DNA from: Candidatus Omnitrophota bacterium
GTDB taxonomy: Bacteria; Omnitrophota; Gorgyraeia; Duberdicusellales; 4484-171
NCBI GenBank assembly: GCA_003644405.1
Contig: QNCE01000042.1
Coordinates: 1-10,009 of the forward strand
Direction: 5' to 3'
Length of the DNA: 10,009 nucleotides
Every line of letters starts with the position of its first letter. Position 1 is the stretch's first letter. The translations under genes were made by a program, and so were the position numbers. Positions 6,767-10,009 of this stretch are shown here, piece after piece. The notes under the pieces were generated by a model. That model did no database searches and was not told the origin of the DNA. It saw nothing but the letters and a program-made list of their open reading frames with translations.

Positions 6767-7561
6767 ATGGGGCAGAAAGTTTTAATTGTAGATGGTAATA
6801 TAGAAGCACGCAATACTTTTTATGAAATACTTTCTTCCTTAAACTATGAACCTACCTGTGTGCCTACAGCTAAAGAAGCTCTAACCAGACTCACTGAAGA
6901 AAGGTTTGATCTTATCATTTTGGATAAAGATACACCTGACTTAGGCGGATTAGAGATTGCTAGGAAGATAAGAGAATTTGACAAAGAGACTAAGATCATA
7001 TTACTTCTTGAAGAAGAGCCAAAAAGAGATATTTTCTCTTCAGCCCATCAGCTAAATATTCACAAGGTATTAAAGAAAGATTTTTCCACTCATACGTTGA
7101 TGAGAGAGATACTGGGTGCTTTAAGAGAAAGACGTTCATCTCCTCAACCATATCCTTTTTCTCAAGATGCCTCTATCCTCATAGTTGACGATAATCCTCA
7201 AGTAAGGGAGACTCTTCAGCTCTTTTTAGAAAGGAAAGGATTTAGGGTTCTGGCGGCATCTTCAGGAGAAGATGCACTCATGAAAGTGAAGTTAGACAAA
7301 CCTAAGATAGTTATTCTGGACATAAGGATGCCAGGAATGGATGGAGTAGTAGTGTTAAGAAATATGAAACAGCTCGATCCTTCTATCAAAGTGATTGTGC
7401 TCACTTCGGTTAGAGATGATTATATTATGAAGGAAGCCCAGCAAGAAGGGGCCTCCGAGTATTTAATCAAACCTTATGATCTTGAAAAATTAGATGTTAT
7501 AGTTACTTCTTTACTTTTACAAAAAAGGAGTAGAGATGGAGAAGAAAATCTTAATCGCTGA
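6767..7561 (+). CDS. Tandem double-receiver protein (eroded REC + intact REC)
   Basis: The 264-residue protein has two receiver domains (about 3-120 and 136-250) joined by a Pro/Ser-rich linker (RRSSPQPYPFSQ). The C-terminal receiver is complete: Asp141-Asp142, Asp185 (VILDIRMPGMDG), Thr213 and Lys235-Pro236. The N-terminal one keeps Asp53 (LIILDKDTP) but the acidic pair reads Asp9-Gly10, the switch Thr/Ser is replaced by Leu (IILLLEEE) and Lys-Pro is replaced by Lys-Asp (103-106 region). It may be phosphorylated poorly or not at all and serve as a docking or regulatory domain. There is no output domain; double receivers such as FrzZ of Myxococcus are known to act through protein contacts. 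The start follows the previous stop by five bases with no Shine-Dalgarno, suggesting re-initiation. The next gene begins inside its 3' end. Confidence 0.9.
   Translation: MGQKVLIVDGNIEARNTFYEILSSLNYEPTCVPTAKEALTRLTEERFDLIILDKDTPDLGGLEIARKIREFDKETKIILLLEEEPKRDIFSSAHQLNIHKVLKKDFSTHTLMREILGALRERRSSPQPYPFSQDASILIVDDNPQVRETLQLFLERKGFRVLAASSGEDALMKVKLDKPKIVILDIRMPGMDGVVVLRNMKQLDPSIKVIVLTSVRDDYIMKEAQQEGASEYLIKPYDLEKLDVIVTSLLLQKRSRDGEENLNR
7525..7530 (+). promoter_or_regulatory. Ribosome binding site inside the upstream gene
   Basis: AAGGAG lies five bases before the ATG at 7536 and inside the 3' end of the preceding double-receiver gene. It is among the best-spaced ribosome binding sites in the window and supports this start despite the 26-base gene overlap. 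Confidence 0.7.
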
Positions 7562-8282
7562 GAGTGAAGTGGGAGTTCGTCAGCAATTTTATGATAGTCT
7601 AACCCACGCAGGTTACAAAGTAGTAACTACTCATCATGGGAAAGGTGCACTGGAACTATTCGCCACTCAAAAGCCAGACTTAGTTCTCTTAGATTATGCT
7701 CTTTCTGACGAAAGTGGCATCGAGGTACTCAGGAAGATAAGAGAGAGGGATAAGAAGACAAAAGTAATTATGTTCGCTAGCTCTTCCAACCCAGAGTTAG
7801 AGAAAGAAGCACGACTATTAGGAGTTAGTGGTTTTCTTCCCAAAAGCTTAGAAAGAGAGGTTATCGTTGAAACAATTGATCGGATAATGGGGAAGTCAGT
7901 TGAAGAGAGAAAAATTCTAGTAGTCGACGATGATCCCCAAATCTGTTCTCTCATAAAGGATTTCTTAACAAAGAAAGGGTTTACTGTAGTTGTTGCCTAT
8001 AGTGGGGAAGAAGGTTTAGAGAAGGTAAAAAAAGAGAGGCCAATCTTGGTTCTTCTTGATGTAAGGCTGCCAGGTATGGATGGGATAATGGCTCTGAAAC
8101 GAATCAAGGAAATTGACCCCCGGGTGGGGGTAATTATGGTAACAGGCCTAAAAGACGAAGATACTTTCAATGAGGCAAAAAAATTAGGCGCTCACGAATA
8201 TATAGTGAAGCCCTTCGATTTGGATTATCTGGATACTTGTGTTCTTGTGCGTCTATGTCTTGTCTCAGCTCTTTTAAAGTGA
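7536..8282 (+). CDS. Second tandem double-receiver protein (eroded REC + intact REC)
   Basis: The 248-residue protein has receivers at about 3-118 and 125-240. The C-terminal one is complete: Asp131-Asp132, Asp175 (VLLDVRLPGMDG), Thr203, Lys225-Pro226. The N-terminal one keeps Asp53 (LVLLDYALSDESG), but the acidic pair is Glu9-Ser10, the usual MP after the Asp is lost, and Lys103 is followed by Ser rather than Pro. It is a paralogue of the gene just upstream: same architecture, same split between eroded and intact halves, and clearly alignable second receivers, so a tandem gene duplication is likely. The C-terminus is unusually hydrophobic with two Cys (TCVLVRLCLVSALLK) and lacks the charged tail of its paralogue. 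It overlaps the preceding gene by 26 bases in another frame and has a good ribosome binding site. No output domain is present. Confidence 0.9.
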   Translation: MEKKILIAESEVGVRQQFYDSLTHAGYKVVTTHHGKGALELFATQKPDLVLLDYALSDESGIEVLRKIRERDKKTKVIMFASSSNPELEKEARLLGVSGFLPKSLEREVIVETIDRIMGKSVEERKILVVDDDPQICSLIKDFLTKKGFTVVVAYSGEEGLEKVKKERPILVLLDVRLPGMDGIMALKRIKEIDPRVGVIMVTGLKDEDTFNEAKKLGAHEYIVKPFDLDYLDTCVLVRLCLVSALLK

Positions 8283-8307
8283 CCTTTGTTTAACTATCCT
8301 ATAAAAG

Positions 8308-9642
8308 ATGGGAGAAGAAAAGATTAAAGTGTTTCTTGTTGAAGATAACCCTTCAGAATTCGTTCTTATTAAAGAGATGTTGACTAAACTAAAAGATTAC
8401 TCTTTGGAAGTAGAAGGGGCAGCTAGCTTAAATGAAAGTATAGAGAAATTACAGAATAGAAAGGTAGATGTCGTCCTTCTCGATTTAAATCTACCGGATA
8501 GTAAAGGTGAGGATACTTTTTTGAAGTTATATCAGAGATTTCCCCAGCTTCCTGTAGTAGTCCTTACTGGCTTCGACGATGAGGAATTGGCTGTTAAAGT
8601 AGTACGCCAGGGCGCACAAGATTATTTGGTGAAAGGTAGAGTAGATGCCTATCTAACGGTAAAGGCTATTTCTTACGCTATTGAACGTAAACGTATAGAA
8701 GAAGCACTACGGAAGGCACGTGATGAGTTAGAGTTGCGTGTTAAGGAGCGGACTGCGGAATTAGTAAGAGTTAATGAATATCTTAAGCAAGAGGTAGAGG
8801 AACGTAAGAGGAAAGAGAAGGAATTACGTATCACCTACATTAAGTTGAAGGAGGTTCAACAACAACTAATTCGGTCCGCAAAGATGGAAGCAGTGGGAGC
8901 TTTAGCTAGTGGCGTAGCCCACGAGGTTAAAAATCCTTTGGCAATTATCCTTCAGGGAATTGAATATCTTTCTAAGAAGATTGAAACTGATGATGAGAAT
9001 ATAAAATATACTTTAAAGTATATGGAGGAAGCAGTTGTAAGGGCAGATACTATCGTTAAGGGGCTCTTAGATTTCTCCAGAATTTCCAAACTGAATATAG
9101 GTAAATATAACATTAACTCCTTAATAGAGAATTGCTTATTGCTGATGAAGCATCAGTTTGATAGGCACCATATCCAAGTAGTGAAAGAATTAGGAGGAAA
9201 TATTCCTGAAGTCGATATAGATAAAAGTAAGATAGAGCAGGTATTCATAAATATTTTTATGAATGCTGTCCATGCTATGCCGGAAGGAGGAAAGCTTACC
9301 ATAAGAAGTTATGTTAAATCTTTAAACAAAGACACCCTACCCTTACAGTTCGAAGAGAAAGAGAAGTTTAATCTTGATGAAGAGGTAGTGATTGTTGAAA
9401 TAGAAGATACAGGTAGTGGTATTCCTCAAGAGCTTTTAAATAAGGTTTTTGACCCATTTTTTACTACTAAGCGAACTAAAGGGGGAACAGGTTTGGGTCT
9501 TTCTATAGTGAGGAGTATAATGGATATGCATAACGGATTTATTGATATCAAAAATAAAAGTAGTGGAGGTGTAATTGTAACTTTGATATTTAAGAAGGAG
9601 GGAGGGAAATATGGAGAAGAAAAAGATACTCATAGTAGATGA
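8308..9642 (+). CDS. Receiver-histidine kinase hybrid (REC-coiled coil-HisKA-HATPase)
   Basis: The 444-residue soluble protein starts with a complete receiver (about 6-122): Glu12-Asp13, Asp59 (VVLLDLNLP), Thr87 and Lys109 (followed by Gly, not Pro). A long charged coiled coil (about 125-190) leads to a HisKA domain with His205 (GVAHEVKNPLAII) and an HATPase domain: N box Asn315/Asn319, G1 DTGSG (367-371), F box FDPFFTTK (381-388), G2 GGTGLGLS (392-399). With the receiver at the N-terminus and no sensor domain, the kinase is probably switched by phosphorylation from another kinase, such as the PAS kinase at the head of the operon, making it a second-tier kinase. An in-frame stop just upstream leaves this ATG as the only upstream start; ribosome binding is weak. 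Its last 32 bases overlap the next gene. Confidence 0.92.
   Translation: MGEEKIKVFLVEDNPSEFVLIKEMLTKLKDYSLEVEGAASLNESIEKLQNRKVDVVLLDLNLPDSKGEDTFLKLYQRFPQLPVVVLTGFDDEELAVKVVRQGAQDYLVKGRVDAYLTVKAISYAIERKRIEEALRKARDELELRVKERTAELVRVNEYLKQEVEERKRKEKELRITYIKLKEVQQQLIRSAKMEAVGALASGVAHEVKNPLAIILQGIEYLSKKIETDDENIKYTLKYMEEAVVRADTIVKGLLDFSRISKLNIGKYNINSLIENCLLLMKHQFDRHHIQVVKELGGNIPEVDIDKSKIEQVFINIFMNAVHAMPEGGKLTIRSYVKSLNKDTLPLQFEEKEKFNLDEEVVIVEIEDTGSGIPQELLNKVFDPFFTTKRTKGGTGLGLSIVRSIMDMHNGFIDIKNKSSGGVIVTLIFKKEGGKYGEEKDTHSR
9595..9606 (+). promoter_or_regulatory. Strong ribosome binding site inside the hybrid kinase gene
   Basis: A purine block containing AAGGAGG and GGAGGG ends five bases before the ATG at 9611. 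It is the strongest Shine-Dalgarno in the window and lies within the coding 3' end of the hybrid kinase, confirming the overlapping start. Confidence 0.7.
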
Positions 9643-9985
9643 CGAGGAGGGTTTTACTCAAATGGTAAAACTTAATCTTGAAGAGACAGGTAAATATGAG
9701 GTGATAGTTGAAAATAAAGGCAAGGAAGCCATATTTACTGCAAAGAAATTTAAACCGGATCTAATTTTTTTGGATATAGTTATGCCTGATACTGATGGCG
9801 GTGAAATTATGCAGAAGATGCATTCCGATGAAGATTTAAAAGATACCCCGGTAGTATTTCTTACTGCTTTAGTTACAGAGAAAGAAGTAAAGTCTCAAGA
9901 AGGGATTATAGCTGGTCACCCCTTTTTAGCCAAACCAGTAACTACCCAACAACTTATTGAATGCATTGAAAAGTATTCAAGATAA
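9611..9985 (+). CDS. Single-domain response regulator (CheY-like), last gene of the run
   Basis: The 124-residue protein is one receiver with a full active site: Asp10-Asp11, Asp55 (LIFLDIVMPDTDGG), Thr85 and Lys108-Pro109. Its loop before the lysine (IIAGHPFLAKPV) is the form I recall in a recurrent family of stand-alone receivers found beside kinases. There is no output domain. The gene overlaps the hybrid kinase by 32 bases and has the strongest ribosome binding site here, so it may be made in excess over the kinase, as expected for a diffusible phosphate carrier. The hybrid kinase is its probable partner. The remaining 24 bases to the window end hold no recognisable terminator. Confidence 0.93.
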   Translation: MEKKKILIVDDEEGFTQMVKLNLEETGKYEVIVENKGKEAIFTAKKFKPDLIFLDIVMPDTDGGEIMQKMHSDEDLKDTPVVFLTALVTEKEVKSQEGIIAGHPFLAKPVTTQQLIECIEKYSR

Positions 9986-10009
9986 CTTACTACTTCTTCT
10001 ATTTTTAGA

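Noticed and set aside
8230..8282. Possible frameshift at the end of the second double-receiver gene, because its tail is hydrophobic and Cys-containing
   Set aside because: The tail still aligns with the last receiver helix of its paralogue, and the frame I checked does not yield a better C-terminus.
8283..8307. TATAAA just before the hybrid kinase as an internal promoter
   Set aside because: It nearly touches the start codon and has no -35 at a workable distance, so it would give a transcript lacking the start.

Overview
This 10-kb window is AT-rich, densely packed bacterial chromosome. It holds eleven protein genes (one cut by the left edge) and no RNA gene, insertion sequence or CRISPR array that I can see. 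Abundant soluble two-component proteins, an HD-GYP protein, short spacers and weak Shine-Dalgarno sites suggest an uncultivated anaerobic lineage of the Omnitrophota/Aerophobota kind. That placement is a low-confidence impression from protein style.

Layout. (1) 1-954: the 3' part of a PP-loop tRNA-thiolation-type enzyme with a C-terminal region resembling the NFACT-R/DUF814 RNA-binding domain. (2) 973-2548: a promoter and a stand-alone gene for a REC-GAF-HD-GYP protein, a likely cyclic-di-GMP phosphodiesterase whose receiver has Glu where the phosphorylated Asp should be. (3) 2554-2784, minus strand: a small zinc-ribbon protein with a C-terminal membrane anchor, convergent with the HD-GYP gene and apparently leaderless. 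(4) 2878-4919: a two-gene unit with a 4-base ATGA overlap, made of a zinc metallopeptidase-like protein and an ATP-grasp ligase of the D-Ala-D-Ala ligase superfamily. (5) 4982-9985: a six-gene signalling operon with an extended -10 promoter. In order it encodes a PAS-PAS histidine kinase, a single receiver, two tandem double-receiver proteins, a receiver-histidine kinase hybrid and a final single receiver.

How the parts may work together. The last operon has two soluble kinases and seven receiver domains, but no DNA-binding, HPt or enzymatic output domain. Its output is therefore probably protein-protein contact or a target encoded elsewhere. The only enzymatic signalling output in the window is the separately promoted HD-GYP protein. 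The two best candidates for under-described biology are the receiver-rich operon, where two proteins each pair an eroded receiver with an intact one, and the peptidase/ATP-grasp pair, which looks like a small peptide-ligation and peptide-cleavage module. Domain calls rest on motifs read by eye; no database search was possible.
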